64,000 nt of DNA from the NCBI GenBank assembly GCA_029008875.1, contig JAQXJP010000017.1, forward strand, positions 47,800-111,799, read 5' to 3'. Below the pieces are notes generated by a model that saw only the letters and a program-made list of their open reading frames with translations, was not told the origin of the DNA and made no database searches. Position 1 is the stretch's first letter; each line of letters opens with the position of its first letter. The position numbers were made by a program, and so were the translations under genes. Below are positions 1 through 8,393 of the stretch, piece by piece. This stretch comes from Lachnospiraceae bacterium (GTDB lineage: Bacteria; Bacillota; Clostridia; Lachnospirales; Lachnospiraceae).

Positions 1-236
1 AAAAAGACGTTGTAGAAGCTGAAATTGATGTAATCAAGGAGATGGGCGTAACATTTAAGACAGGTGTAGAGGTTGGTAAAGATATTACCATCGAGGAATT
101 GCGAAAAGAAGGATACAAGGCGTTCTATATCGCAATTGGTTGTCAGGGAGGACGCAAGGTTGGCGTTCCAGGAGAAGATGCAGAAGGCGTAATCACAGGC
201 GTTGATTTCCTTAGAAAAGTAAACAGCGGTTTTTAA
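1..236 (+). pseudogene. GltD-like FAD/NAD(P) oxidoreductase, internal fragment
   Basis: The reading frame is open from base 3 at the window edge. It encodes the family pattern of the glutamate synthase small-chain-like (GltD/Fe-S-FAD) oxidoreductases: EMGV, VGKDIT, YKAFYIAIG, VGVPGEDAEGV, VDFLRKVN. In intact members this stretch is followed by the second dinucleotide-binding domain. Here the frame stops right after VNSGF, so the C-terminal half is missing. The next bases encode the tail of an unrelated toxin (vapC). The 5' part lies outside the window. Likely non-functional; the break could be a real deletion or an assembly join. Confidence 0.7.
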
Positions 237-420
237 TTCTTTGGCAGCTGAAAGTTATGGGAAAATTCGAGCAGATTTGGAGAAAGCAGGCACTTCAATA
301 GGACCGTTAGATATGATGATCGCAGGTCATGCAAAGTCATTAGGTTATACTGTGGTTACAAATAACACTAAAGAGTTTGAAAGAGTAAAAGGTTTGAAAC
401 TTGAAAATTGGACTGAATAA
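232..420 (+). pseudogene. VapC-type PIN-domain toxin, C-terminal fragment
   Basis: In a different frame from the preceding fragment, bases 232-420 encode about 62 residues matching the end of VapC/FitB-like PIN ribonucleases: LAAESYGKIRADLEKAGT, SIGPLDMMIAGHAKSLG, then VVTNNTKEFERVKGL and a final ENW. This carries the third acidic metal-ligand region and the family tail. The N-terminal half with the first catalytic Asp and the start codon are absent, and the frame is closed upstream by a stop at 220-222. No vapB antitoxin is visible. Too short for the usual gene callers but clear by motif. Expected to be inactive. Confidence 0.75.
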
Positions 421-434
421 GTTAAATGTAAGTG

Positions 435-460
435 GAAAGTGCGACTTGTCGCACCTTTCT
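435..460 (+). terminator. Rho-independent terminator after vapC fragment
   Basis: GTGCGA (439-444) and TCGCAC (449-454) form a perfect 6-bp stem with a CTTG loop, extended by flanking A and T bases and followed by CTTTCT. It sits 15-40 bases after the vapC stop, as expected for the end of the former toxin operon. Confidence 0.6.
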
Positions 461-559
461 AAAATTGATATTTTATCTATGTAAAGAACCCACAAATTTC
501 AGTCTTGTGGAGAGATTGAAAGCAATAGAAGATTGAATTTTATGCATTTAAAAAATAAA

Positions 560-589
560 TTGGTGCGAGTTGCCACATTATGATACAAT
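560..589 (+). promoter_or_regulatory. Possible promoter of the Bce regulator operon
   Basis: TTGGTG (560-565) and TACAAT (584-589) are separated by 18 bp, 48 bases before the response-regulator start. The -35 match is poor, so this is only a candidate. The rest of 461-636 shows no gene. Confidence 0.3.
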
Positions 590-636
590 TTGTATGTGAG
601 CGTTGATCCCATACTTTTTTGCGCGAAGGAGCACGA

Positions 637-1311
637 ATGTATCGATTAATGATTGTCGAGGATGACAGAGGAATTGCAGAGGCAATAAAATCCCAGGCCC
701 AGATGTGGGGGATGGAAGTACATATCATCACGAATTTCCGCAATGTTATGGCAGAGTTTGCGGAGACGGATCCGCATATTGTACTGATGGACATTGCACT
801 TCCTTTTTTTAACGGGTATCATTGGTGCAGTGAAATCAGGAAAGTATCGAAGGTGCCGATTATCTTCATTTCCTCTGCATCGGACAACATGAACATGATT
901 ATGGCTATGAACATGGGCGCGGATGATTTTATCGCGAAGCCCTTTGACCAGAGTTTGCTCATGGCAAAACTGCAGGCGTTACTTCGCAGAACCTATGATT
1001 TTTCACCCTCTGTTCCGGTGCTGGAGCACAGGGGAGCGCTTCTTCATACCGGGGAGCAAAGCCTGGTTTACGGGGAGGAGAAGATTTCTCTTTCCAAGAA
1101 TGAATACCGTATTCTATTTGTGTTGATGGAAAGCAAGGGAAGAATAGTCAGTCGGGAGAAGCTGATGGAGCAGCTTTGGGAAACAGATTGCTTTGTGGAT
1201 GAAAACACACTGTCCGTCAATGTGAACCGTCTTCGGAAACGCTTGGAAGCCGCAGGACTACATGATTTTATCAAGACAAAATTCGGGGTAGGGTATCTGA
1301 TTGAGGATTGA
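637..1311 (+). CDS. OmpR-family response regulator, BceR type
   Basis: 224-residue transcription factor with an N-terminal receiver domain (acidic pocket E8-D9-D10, phospho-acceptor D52, K101) and a C-terminal winged helix (about 130-224, ending KTKFGVGYLIED). I start it at ATG 637 because GAAGGAG lies 6 bases upstream; the longer TTG start at 619 has no such site. It is followed after 10 bases by a BceS-type kinase and then by an ABC transporter of the BceAB type, so the likely job is to switch on the transporter when antimicrobial peptides such as bacitracin or lantibiotics are sensed. The candidate binding site is at 2315-2351. Confidence 0.88.
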   Translation: MYRLMIVEDDRGIAEAIKSQAQMWGMEVHIITNFRNVMAEFAETDPHIVLMDIALPFFNGYHWCSEIRKVSKVPIIFISSASDNMNMIMAMNMGADDFIAKPFDQSLLMAKLQALLRRTYDFSPSVPVLEHRGALLHTGEQSLVYGEEKISLSKNEYRILFVLMESKGRIVSREKLMEQLWETDCFVDENTLSVNVNRLRKRLEAAGLHDFIKTKFGVGYLIED

Positions 1312-1321
1312 GGTGCAGCCT

Positions 1322-2311
1322 ATGAAGTTATGGCTCAAGTATATGAAGCAAAGACGAATGGTAATTTTGGCATGGCTGGTTTTCGTTTGTGTTTTTACGG
1401 TTTCCTTTGCCTTGTACCAATTGCCGATGATGGCCGTTGGTTATCCGGCCCTGTTGTGCCTTTTCCTTGGAATTCTTTTTCTTTTTTTGGATTTTCACAG
1501 GGTGAAGCAAAAGCATGAGCTGGCGATGAGGATGGAGCAATTTTCCGATTTGGTTACGGAATCCTTGCCAGCGGCAGATGGGGTGGTGGAAGAGGATTAC
1601 CAGACCCTCATACGCATGCTGCAGAGTGAGCATACAAAAACGATCTCACACAATCAACAGACATACGCTGAAATGGTAGATTATTATACCATATGGGTGC
1701 ATCAGATTAAGACACCCATTGCCTCTATGAGACTTGCACTGCAAAATGAAGATACTCCTCTGTCCCGACAATTGACCAACGATTTGTTCCGAATTGAGCA
1801 GTATGTGGAAATGGTATTGACTTATCTGCGCCTCAATTCGGAAAGCACGGATTATGTGATCAAGGAGTATGATTTGGATGGGATTATCCGGCAATCTGTG
1901 AAAAAATATGCAGGAGAGTTTATCAGCAGGAAAATAAGCCTAGTCTATGAACCGATTCATCAATCGGTGCTTACGGATGAGAAATGGCTGTCCTTTGTCA
2001 TCGAACAGGTTTTGTCCAATGCGTTGAAATATACGCCCTCCGGAACCATTTCCATCACCATGAAGCCCGGGGAGGAGCTGTGCATCCGTGATACGGGAAT
2101 TGGTATAGCGGCGGAAGATTTGCCCCGGATTTTTCAGCGTGGATATACGGGATACAATGGAAGGATGGACAAAAAGGCGAGCGGTATCGGGTTGTATCTT
2201 TGTAAATGTATCTGTATGAGATTAGGGCATGGGATAGAAGCGCGGTCAAAGCTTGACGAGGGAACCTGCATCAGCATTTATCTATCGAGAAAACATCTGG
2301 AAGTGGAATAG
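1322..2311 (+). CDS. Intramembrane-sensing histidine kinase, BceS type
   Basis: 329 residues. Two membrane helices (about 13-33 and 38-58) are joined by only a few outside residues, the hallmark of intramembrane-sensing kinases that receive the signal from a partner transporter. The phospho-acceptor H127 lies in WVHQIKTPIASMRL, followed by an ATPase domain with LSNALKYTPSG (N box), DTGIGI and GIGLYLC. The start is ATG 1322 with GAGGTG 6 bases upstream; the TTG at 1301 would overlap the regulator. By family precedent it phosphorylates the upstream regulator under control of the BceAB-type transporter encoded just downstream. Confidence 0.88.
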   Translation: MKLWLKYMKQRRMVILAWLVFVCVFTVSFALYQLPMMAVGYPALLCLFLGILFLFLDFHRVKQKHELAMRMEQFSDLVTESLPAADGVVEEDYQTLIRMLQSEHTKTISHNQQTYAEMVDYYTIWVHQIKTPIASMRLALQNEDTPLSRQLTNDLFRIEQYVEMVLTYLRLNSESTDYVIKEYDLDGIIRQSVKKYAGEFISRKISLVYEPIHQSVLTDEKWLSFVIEQVLSNALKYTPSGTISITMKPGEELCIRDTGIGIAAEDLPRIFQRGYTGYNGRMDKKASGIGLYLCKCICMRLGHGIEARSKLDEGTCISIYLSRKHLEVE

Positions 2312-2314
2312 CTT

Positions 2315-2390
2315 CTTACAGAATTGTAAGATTTGAAGGGAGATTTGTAAGCCGATACTATGGCGATACGAACCTCCTTTTTCCTATAAT
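2315..2390 (+). promoter_or_regulatory. BceR-type operator and promoter of the ABC transporter genes
   Basis: CTTACAgaatTGTAAG (2315-2330) is a perfect inverted repeat of the TnACA-N4-TGTAA form known for BceR-like regulators. A third half site TGTAAG lies at 2346-2351, exactly 21 bp (two helical turns) after the second half. A perfect -10 TATAAT follows at 2385-2390 with no good -35, as expected for an activator-dependent promoter. The site lies between the kinase stop and the ATPase gene at 2422. Confidence 0.75.
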
Positions 2391-2421
2391 GGAGCCAGAA
2401 ATCATGAAGGAGGTTTTTGTT

Positions 2422-3186
2422 ATGACCATATTGAATGTGCAAGGAGTGCAAAAAATATATACCGGCCGGTTTGGCGGAAATAAGGTAGAAGCACTCAAAA
2501 ATGTATCGTTCTCCGTTGAACAGGGAGAATATGTGGCCATCATGGGAGAATCCGGCTCCGGGAAGACAACACTTTTAAATATTTTGGCGGCACTGGACAA
2601 ACCTACAGCCGGCTCGGTGATACTTGATGGAAAAAATCTTTCGGATATCAAAGAATCCCGGATTGCTACATTTCGTCGGGATAATCTTGGGTTTGTGTTC
2701 CAGGAGTTTAATTTGCTGGACACCTTCACGCTGGAAGATAATATCTATTTGCCGTTGGTGTTGGCGGGAAAAAACCATGCAGAAATGCAAAAGAGACTGT
2801 TGCCCATTGCACAGAAACTGGGAATTGAGAAGCTGCGAAAAAAGTATCCTTACGAATTGTCCGGCGGACAGAAGCAAAGAGCTGCAGTTGCAAGGGCGCT
2901 GATTACCAATCCCAAAATCATTCTTGCGGATGAACCCACGGGCGCGCTGGATTCCAAGGCTACCGATGAATTGCTTCAACTGTTTGGCCAAATCAATGAG
3001 ACCGGACAGACCATCCTGATGGTTACACATTCGGTGAAGGCTGCAAGTCATGCTTCCCGCGTGCTTTTTATCAAAGATGGCGAAGTGTTCCATCAGATTT
3101 ATCGCGGGGACAATACGAATGAGCAGTTGTATCAGATGATATCGGATACCCTGACTATACTTGCGACAGGTGGTGACGGACGATGA
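2422..3186 (+). CDS. ABC transporter ATP-binding protein, BceA type
   Basis: 254-residue MacB/LolD-like ATPase with Walker A GESGSGKTT (42-50), Q-loop FQEFNLLDTF, signature LSGGQKQRAAVARAL and Walker B ILADEPTGALDS. In BceAB systems it powers a permease that removes peptide antibiotics from their lipid targets and at the same time reports flux to the kinase. ATG 2422 has AAGGAGG (2407-2413) upstream; the longer ATG at 2389 overlaps the promoter -10 and is rejected. The stop overlaps the permease start (ATGA), indicating translational coupling. Confidence 0.92.
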   Translation: MTILNVQGVQKIYTGRFGGNKVEALKNVSFSVEQGEYVAIMGESGSGKTTLLNILAALDKPTAGSVILDGKNLSDIKESRIATFRRDNLGFVFQEFNLLDTFTLEDNIYLPLVLAGKNHAEMQKRLLPIAQKLGIEKLRKKYPYELSGGQKQRAAVARALITNPKIILADEPTGALDSKATDELLQLFGQINETGQTILMVTHSVKAASHASRVLFIKDGEVFHQIYRGDNTNEQLYQMISDTLTILATGGDGR

Positions 3187-5231
3187 AGATTGATTTTTAT
3201 CCAAGACTGGCATGGGACGGGATTCGAAAAAATAAACGTTTTTATCTGCCCTATATCCTGACCTGCTCGGGAATGATTATGATGTTTTACATTATCCACC
3301 ATCTTGCGGCGATGAAGGCGCTGGACGGCATGATCGGAGGCGGCACCACAAAATTGACTCTGGGGCTTGGGGTATGGGTGATTGCTGCGTTTGCACTTGT
3401 TTTTTTGACCTATACCAATTCCTTTTTGATGCGGCGCAGACAAAAGGAGTTTGGACTGTACAATATTCTGGGCATGGGAAAGAAAAACTTAAGTCTGGTA
3501 TTTGTATGGGAGAACCTGATTCTTTATGGTATATCCATGGTTCTGGGACTGGTATGCGGAATCTCATTGTCGAAAATGGCGGAGCTTGGTCTGGTACGCA
3601 TGTTGTACGGGGAGATTTCCTACGATTTCACCATTAGCTCCGAGGCTATTTGGGATACAGTGTTGATGTTTGGGGCAATTTTTGTGTTCCTTCTCATAAA
3701 AGGGTTGTTTTCCATCTGGCGATTGAGTGCCATCGCATTGATGAAGAGTGAAAACACCGGGGAAAAACCACCGCGGGCAAACTATCTTCTTGGGATTGGC
3801 GGAGGGATGATTCTTGCATTGGCATATTATATTGCGGTTTCCATTAAGAGTCCTCTTTTGGCCCTCAGTTGGTTTATGATTGCAGTGATTCTGGTAATCC
3901 TGGCGACCTATATGATTTTTGTCGCAGGCTCTGTCATGTTGTGCAGAATTTTGCAGAGAAACCCAAAATATTATTATCAAAAAGACCACTTTGTTGCGGT
4001 TTCCTCCATGATGTACCGAATGAAACGCAATGGCGCAGGGCTCGCCTCAATTTGTATATTGAGTACCATGGTGCTTGTCATGATGCTCGGGTCGGGAAGT
4101 TTATACTTCGGAGCGGAGGATAGCCTGAGAACCCGCTATCCGAGAGATATATCCGTTTCGGTGGATTTTTTATCCTACGAAGGGGATCATGTGTATTCGA
4201 AGGAAAAGGAGGAGCGCATTCTTGCGAATGTGAATCAGATTCTTGAAAAACACGAAACGATACCGCAAAATGTGGAGTGCTATCTGAGTTCGAGTATTGT
4301 GGGAATGCTTGCCCACGGGCAATTGGTTACGAATCCTAAAACCGTTGATTCCATGAGTCCCGAAATCATGGAGAATTTGGCGCAGATTTATTTTGTTCCG
4401 TTGGATGAATACAATGAGTGCATGGGAACCAATGAAACATTGGAAAAAGGGGAAGTCCTGATTCACTGTGTGCGTCGCAGTTATGAGGATCCGGAGATTC
4501 ACTTGTGGGATGGAACGGTACTTACCGTAAAAAAACAGCTGGATGAAATGATGGGAAACGGCGATGCGGCGATGGATATCATTCCTTCGGTATTTGTTGT
4601 GGTGAATGATATGGATACAATTATGGCTACCATCAATTCTGAGTTTTCTACGGAAGACCATTATTGTAGCCCGGAGCTTCACTATGGATTTGATACAGAT
4701 TTAGATTCTGAAGAGGAAGTGAACCTGGCGGAGGAAATCCGCGCATGTGTGCGAGAACTGGATTACACCGGGGATGGGGGATTTTATTCCTACAGTGTAG
4801 AATGTCGGGAGGCGGAAAGGGAAGATTTCTATTGCACCTTTGGCGGAATCTTCTATTTGGGAATTATCCTGTCTATCGTATTTCTTCTGGCAACGGTGCT
4901 GATCATTTACTATAAGCAGGTGACAGAAGGCTATGAGGATGAGAGCCGTTTTGCCATTATGCAGAAAGTTGGAATGACGAAAAAGGATATTCGAAGAAGT
5001 ATCAATGCGCAGATGCGGATGGTATTTCTCCTTCCCATCGCGGCAGCAGTGCTGCATTTGAGTTTTGCATTTCCGATGGTGCAAAAGCTTCTTGCTTTGT
5101 TCAACCTCCACAATGTCTCCCTCATGGTTTGGACAATGGTGATTACGGTGCTAATATTCGGTATTTTCTACGGAATCATCTACAAGGTAACCTCCAATGC
5201 GTACTATTCCATCGTCAGTGGGAAACAGTAG
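3183..5231 (+). CDS. ABC transporter permease, BceB (FtsX-like) type
   Basis: 682 residues, the usual size of BceB permeases. The layout is a short N-terminal cytoplasmic part, a first membrane helix (about 17-37), several further helices to about residue 310, then a large extracytoplasmic domain (about 315-545) and three final helices with the FtsX-type ending. In BceB proteins the large domain recognises the peptide antibiotic. The start overlaps the ATPase stop by 4 bases. With the upstream two-component genes it forms a complete detoxification module; the peptide recognised cannot be told from sequence. Confidence 0.9.
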   Translation: MKIDFYPRLAWDGIRKNKRFYLPYILTCSGMIMMFYIIHHLAAMKALDGMIGGGTTKLTLGLGVWVIAAFALVFLTYTNSFLMRRRQKEFGLYNILGMGKKNLSLVFVWENLILYGISMVLGLVCGISLSKMAELGLVRMLYGEISYDFTISSEAIWDTVLMFGAIFVFLLIKGLFSIWRLSAIALMKSENTGEKPPRANYLLGIGGGMILALAYYIAVSIKSPLLALSWFMIAVILVILATYMIFVAGSVMLCRILQRNPKYYYQKDHFVAVSSMMYRMKRNGAGLASICILSTMVLVMMLGSGSLYFGAEDSLRTRYPRDISVSVDFLSYEGDHVYSKEKEERILANVNQILEKHETIPQNVECYLSSSIVGMLAHGQLVTNPKTVDSMSPEIMENLAQIYFVPLDEYNECMGTNETLEKGEVLIHCVRRSYEDPEIHLWDGTVLTVKKQLDEMMGNGDAAMDIIPSVFVVVNDMDTIMATINSEFSTEDHYCSPELHYGFDTDLDSEEEVNLAEEIRACVRELDYTGDGGFYSYSVECREAEREDFYCTFGGIFYLGIILSIVFLLATVLIIYYKQVTEGYEDESRFAIMQKVGMTKKDIRRSINAQMRMVFLLPIAAAVLHLSFAFPMVQKLLALFNLHNVSLMVWTMVITVLIFGIFYGIIYKVTSNAYYSIVSGKQ

Positions 5232-5325
5232 GAAGAATGAAAAATGAAATCAATACCAGTGAGATTGTTGTAATGGCGGACTGGATTGTCCCAAAAATTT
5301 GACTTTCTGCAGTGTGGGGATGTAA

Positions 5326-5353
5326 TTGACTTGTTACTGGCTACTAGTACAGT
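5326..5353 (+). promoter_or_regulatory. Possible promoter of the lipoprotein gene
   Basis: TTGACT (5326-5331) and TACAGT (5348-5353) are spaced 16 bp apart, 33 bases before the ATG at 5386. Moderate match only. It would place transcription start inside the longer TTG-initiated frame at 5286, supporting the later start. Confidence 0.35.
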
Positions 5354-5385
5354 TAGAACGTTTCTGACGGAAGGAGAAAAGTATT

Positions 5386-5948
5386 ATGAGAAAAAATATA
5401 TACAGATAACAGCGACAGCTTTGGCGTACGTGGCACTCGTTCTGGTAATGGTAGCATGCGGTTCAGAAAAGCCTGCACTGTCGGATACGGAGACGCCACT
5501 GGCGACAACTCAGGCGGAGCAGACAACAAACCAGGCGGAGCAAATGACAACTCAGCAGGAAGAGCAGATACTTCAGCCGGAGCAGACCGCGACGTCTGAA
5601 ACTCAGCAATGGATTGATTCTTTGTACAATGCCCTGATTCAGGATGATGCGAAGACGGTTGTCACGCTACTTGGCAATGTGGAAAATGTAAGGACGCATT
5701 GCGCATCGTATGCGTATGCGTGGAATAATAACAGGTCCGATACATGCGAAGGATTCCTGCTGACGGCGAGTGACGGAACCCAATTCGGTGTTGGACTTTT
5801 TGCCGAAAACGGCTATCAGTACATAGAGGCGTTTGTGTCTGTTTCTGATGATGAATATGGCTTCCACTGCATTTATGCGGGTGACCATTATGTAGAGATT
5901 GTTGAGGGATGGGGATACAACTATCTCAAAGGAGATGAATTTTCCTAA
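5386..5948 (+). CDS. Secreted lipoprotein with an apparent frameshift after the start codon
   Basis: ATG 5386 has a strong AAGGAGA ribosome site 8 bases upstream, but its frame ends after seven codons (MRKNIYR, then TAA). The adjacent frame encodes, without a start, a textbook lipoprotein signal ending VMVACG, then a Thr/Gln/Glu linker (TTQAEQTTNQAEQ) and a ~115-residue globular domain of unknown function ending at 5948. Adding one A to the A6 run at 5391-5396 would join them into MRKKYIQITATALAYVALV. So this is either a homopolymer sequencing error, a phase-variable or slippage-decoded gene, or a fresh pseudogene. The TTG start at 5286 lacks a ribosome site. Confidence 0.65.
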
Positions 5949-5953
5949 CATTT

Positions 5954-6000
5954 AGAAGGTTCTTCTATGATAAAACGAAAATCATAGGAGAATCTTTTAT
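5954..6000. terminator. Bidirectional terminator between convergent genes
   Basis: Arms at 5959-5971 and 5981-5993 (about 13 bp with G-U pairs, extended by four more pairs) enclose an A-rich loop and are followed by CTTTTATT. It lies between the lipoprotein stop and the 3' end of the minus-strand MATE gene and can serve both. Confidence 0.7.
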
Positions 6001-6020
6001 TATGGCGAAATAAAAGAAAC

Positions 6021-7355
6021 CTAATATTTCTTATTCTTCCATGGACCGTTGTAATAAAATGCAATGGAGAGTAGCGCAGCAACACACCACCCGATTGGCC
6101 ATGCGCACCAGATTCCGGTTGCGCCGAGAACTGTTCTTGAGAAGCAGAAAGCAAGCAATACGCGCAGAATCAGGTCTGTGAAAGTGGATATCATAAACTG
6201 CTTCATCATACCGGCACCCCTCAATATTCCATCTGCCACTAATTTTGCGGAAACCACGAAATAGAAGGGGGACAGGATTTTAAGATACATAAGGCCTGTG
6301 TGCATGGCAAGCTCGGTCGGGTCGTCCATAAAGAACTTTAGTAGGATGTTCCCACCAAAGAAGTAGAGAAGAAACAGTGGGAGGCATAGCATCCATACCA
6401 ATTTGACTCCGACACCGAAGCCCTGCTTCACACGCTCAAGCTTGTTTGCACCAAGATTCTGTGCCGTGTAATTGGAGATTCCGTTCCCGAGCGTTGTGAA
6501 CGAAGTAATCACCAGATTATTCAATTTTACGGCAGCGGAATATCCGGCCATAACTGGGGCGCCAAATCCGTTGATAATGCTCTGGATAATGATATTTCCC
6601 ACAGAAATGAAGCTTTGCTGCAAGGTGCTCGGAATGGCAATCGCTACGATCTGTTTTAAAATCTGCATATTGAACAGGGGAGCCTTTTCGCTCTCTTCAA
6701 TCTTGGCAAGTCTGCGGAATACTACAATCATTGCCAGAATGCAGCTGATTCCCTGGCAGAGAAAGGTTGCCCATGCCACTCCGGCCACTCCCATGTGAAA
6801 TACTTTTACAAACAGGATATCCACTGCGATATTGGACAGAGAGGACACAGCCAAAAAGTAAAACGGCGTTTTGGAGTCGCCAAGTGCAGAGAAGATACCG
6901 GTAGCGATATTGTAAAAAAATACAAAGGGCAATCCCCAAGCGTAAATATCCAGGTACAATTTGGAATCCGCAAATACTTCCTGTGGCGTATTGATTAGCG
7001 TAAGTAGTATGCCGGAACCGGCTATTCCGATGAGCATTAGCAGGATACATACAAAACCGCTGAAAATACAGGCTGTGTAAACGGCGGTCTTCATTTTATT
7101 GTAATCCTTGGCACCGAACAGTTTGGAAACAACAACCGAGCACCCCATGTTACAGCCGAAGGCAAAAGCAATAAAAATCAATGTGATTTCATAGCTGTTA
7201 CCCACTGCAGCCAATGCGTTTTCCCCGATAAACTTTCCGGCAATCAGGCTGTCGGCGATATTATAGAGTTGTTGGAAGATAATACTGCCAAACAATGGCA
7301 TACAGAATCTCCACAGTACGGTCTGGGGCTTACCCACAGTCAAATCCTTATTCAT
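6021..7355 (-). CDS. MATE family multidrug or metabolite efflux protein
   Basis: 444 residues with 12 predicted membrane helices in two similar halves. Family signatures are visible near the N-terminus (PLFGSIIFQQLYNIADSLIAG, ENALAAVGNSYEI) and in the second half (QSFISVGNIIIQSIINGFG). MATE proteins export cationic drugs or metabolites using Na+ or H+ gradients. I take ATG 7355 as the start because GGAGGA lies 7 bases upstream, instead of the GTG at 7385. The gene is divergent from a LysR regulator, with paired palindromes between them, so it is the likely target of that regulator. Confidence 0.85.
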   Translation of the reverse strand: MNKDLTVGKPQTVLWRFCMPLFGSIIFQQLYNIADSLIAGKFIGENALAAVGNSYEITLIFIAFAFGCNMGCSVVVSKLFGAKDYNKMKTAVYTACIFSGFVCILLMLIGIAGSGILLTLINTPQEVFADSKLYLDIYAWGLPFVFFYNIATGIFSALGDSKTPFYFLAVSSLSNIAVDILFVKVFHMGVAGVAWATFLCQGISCILAMIVVFRRLAKIEESEKAPLFNMQILKQIVAIAIPSTLQQSFISVGNIIIQSIINGFGAPVMAGYSAAVKLNNLVITSFTTLGNGISNYTAQNLGANKLERVKQGFGVGVKLVWMLCLPLFLLYFFGGNILLKFFMDDPTELAMHTGLMYLKILSPFYFVVSAKLVADGILRGAGMMKQFMISTFTDLILRVLLAFCFSRTVLGATGIWCAWPIGWCVAALLSIAFYYNGPWKNKKY

Positions 7356-7392
7356 TTCCAATTCCTCCACATTGTCTTTTTCCACCTATTGT

Positions 7393-7457
7393 ATTATAAT
7401 TCGCTATAAGATATGTGTAAAATATGAAATTCATAATCTTGATATATGAAATTGATA
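7393..7457. promoter_or_regulatory. Divergent promoter region with two LysR-type sites
   Basis: Two copies of TATGAAATT(C/G)ATA (7423-7435 and 7445-7457) start 22 bp apart, two helical turns. The first is an exact palindrome around a central A and both fit the T-N11-A LysR box. A minus-strand TATAAT (7393-7398) serves the MATE gene. The sites lie 14-48 bases upstream of the LysR start. Confidence 0.55.
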
Positions 7458-7470
7458 TGAGAGGGCTGCA

Positions 7471-8355
7471 ATGAACATCAGTTATGATTATTACAGAGTC
7501 TTTTATTATGTTGCAAAATATAAGAGTTTTACCGGAGCTGCCAAAGCACTTCTGAATAACCAACCTAACGTTACAAGGATGATGAAAAAATTGGAGGAGG
7601 AATTGGGGTGCACGTTGTTTGTGAGACAGCGTCACGGCATTGTGTTGACTCCGGAAGGAGAAAAGCTGTATGCCCATGTCTCTGTTGCTTTTGAACATAT
7701 TTTGTGCGGGGAAAAAGAAATTGCCAGAGATAAAAGTCTACAGTCGGGAATCGTTACGGTGGCGGCCAGCGAAATTGCGCTTCATTGTGTACTGCTTCCC
7801 GTTTTGAAAACGTTTCGAAAATCGTATCCGGGTATCCGAATCAGAATATCAAGTCAGTCTACCCTGCAGGCTGTCGATGTGTTGAAAAAAGGGCTGGCAG
7901 ATTTTGCAATCGTCACAGGGCCTTTTGAACTTCCTGCGGGGATGAGCTCGGAAATTTTGCGGAGTGTTCAGGAAGTGCCGGTCTGCAGCACGGCGTTTCC
8001 TCTTACCACGGGTGCAGTGCTTACCGGGGAGCAGATCAAAAATTGCCCATTGATCGGACTCGGGGAACAAACAGTTTCCTTTAGTTTTTATTCCGATGTT
8101 TTTGGCAAAATGGGGTTGTCCTATAAACCGGATGTGGAGGCTGCCACAGCGGACCAGATTTTGCCAATGGTCAAATCGGATTTGGGTATCGGTTTTGTCC
8201 CAATCGATTTTTTGGAAAAAGAGAACATGCAGAATCTGGCTATTCTCAGCATAAAACCCGATATTCCCGCAAGGAATATCTGCCTTTTGAAGCGCAAGGG
8301 GATTTCTTTAAGTATTGCGGCATCTGAATTGGAGCGCCAAATCAAGGATAAATAA
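7471..8355 (+). CDS. LysR-family transcriptional regulator
   Basis: 294 residues. The N-terminal winged helix-turn-helix (about 1-65) has the LysR pattern YYVAKYKSFTGAAKAL, QPNVTRMMKKLEEELG, LFVRQRHGIVLTPEG. The rest is the periplasmic-binding-like co-inducer domain (about 90-290), with a typical end of domain around GIGFVPIDFLE. The gene is divergent from a MATE exporter with two LysR-type boxes between them, suggesting it controls the exporter and itself. The inducer is unknown. Confidence 0.88.
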   Translation: MNISYDYYRVFYYVAKYKSFTGAAKALLNNQPNVTRMMKKLEEELGCTLFVRQRHGIVLTPEGEKLYAHVSVAFEHILCGEKEIARDKSLQSGIVTVAASEIALHCVLLPVLKTFRKSYPGIRIRISSQSTLQAVDVLKKGLADFAIVTGPFELPAGMSSEILRSVQEVPVCSTAFPLTTGAVLTGEQIKNCPLIGLGEQTVSFSFYSDVFGKMGLSYKPDVEAATADQILPMVKSDLGIGFVPIDFLEKENMQNLAILSIKPDIPARNICLLKRKGISLSIAASELERQIKDK

Positions 8356-8393
8356 AGTTAAGCGAAAAATGGAGGATGAAGTAAAGAACAATT

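Noticed and set aside
5286..5948. TTG 5286 as the start of the lipoprotein gene
   Set aside because: No ribosome site, it would overlap the candidate promoter, and the extra residues would precede a lipoprotein signal peptide.
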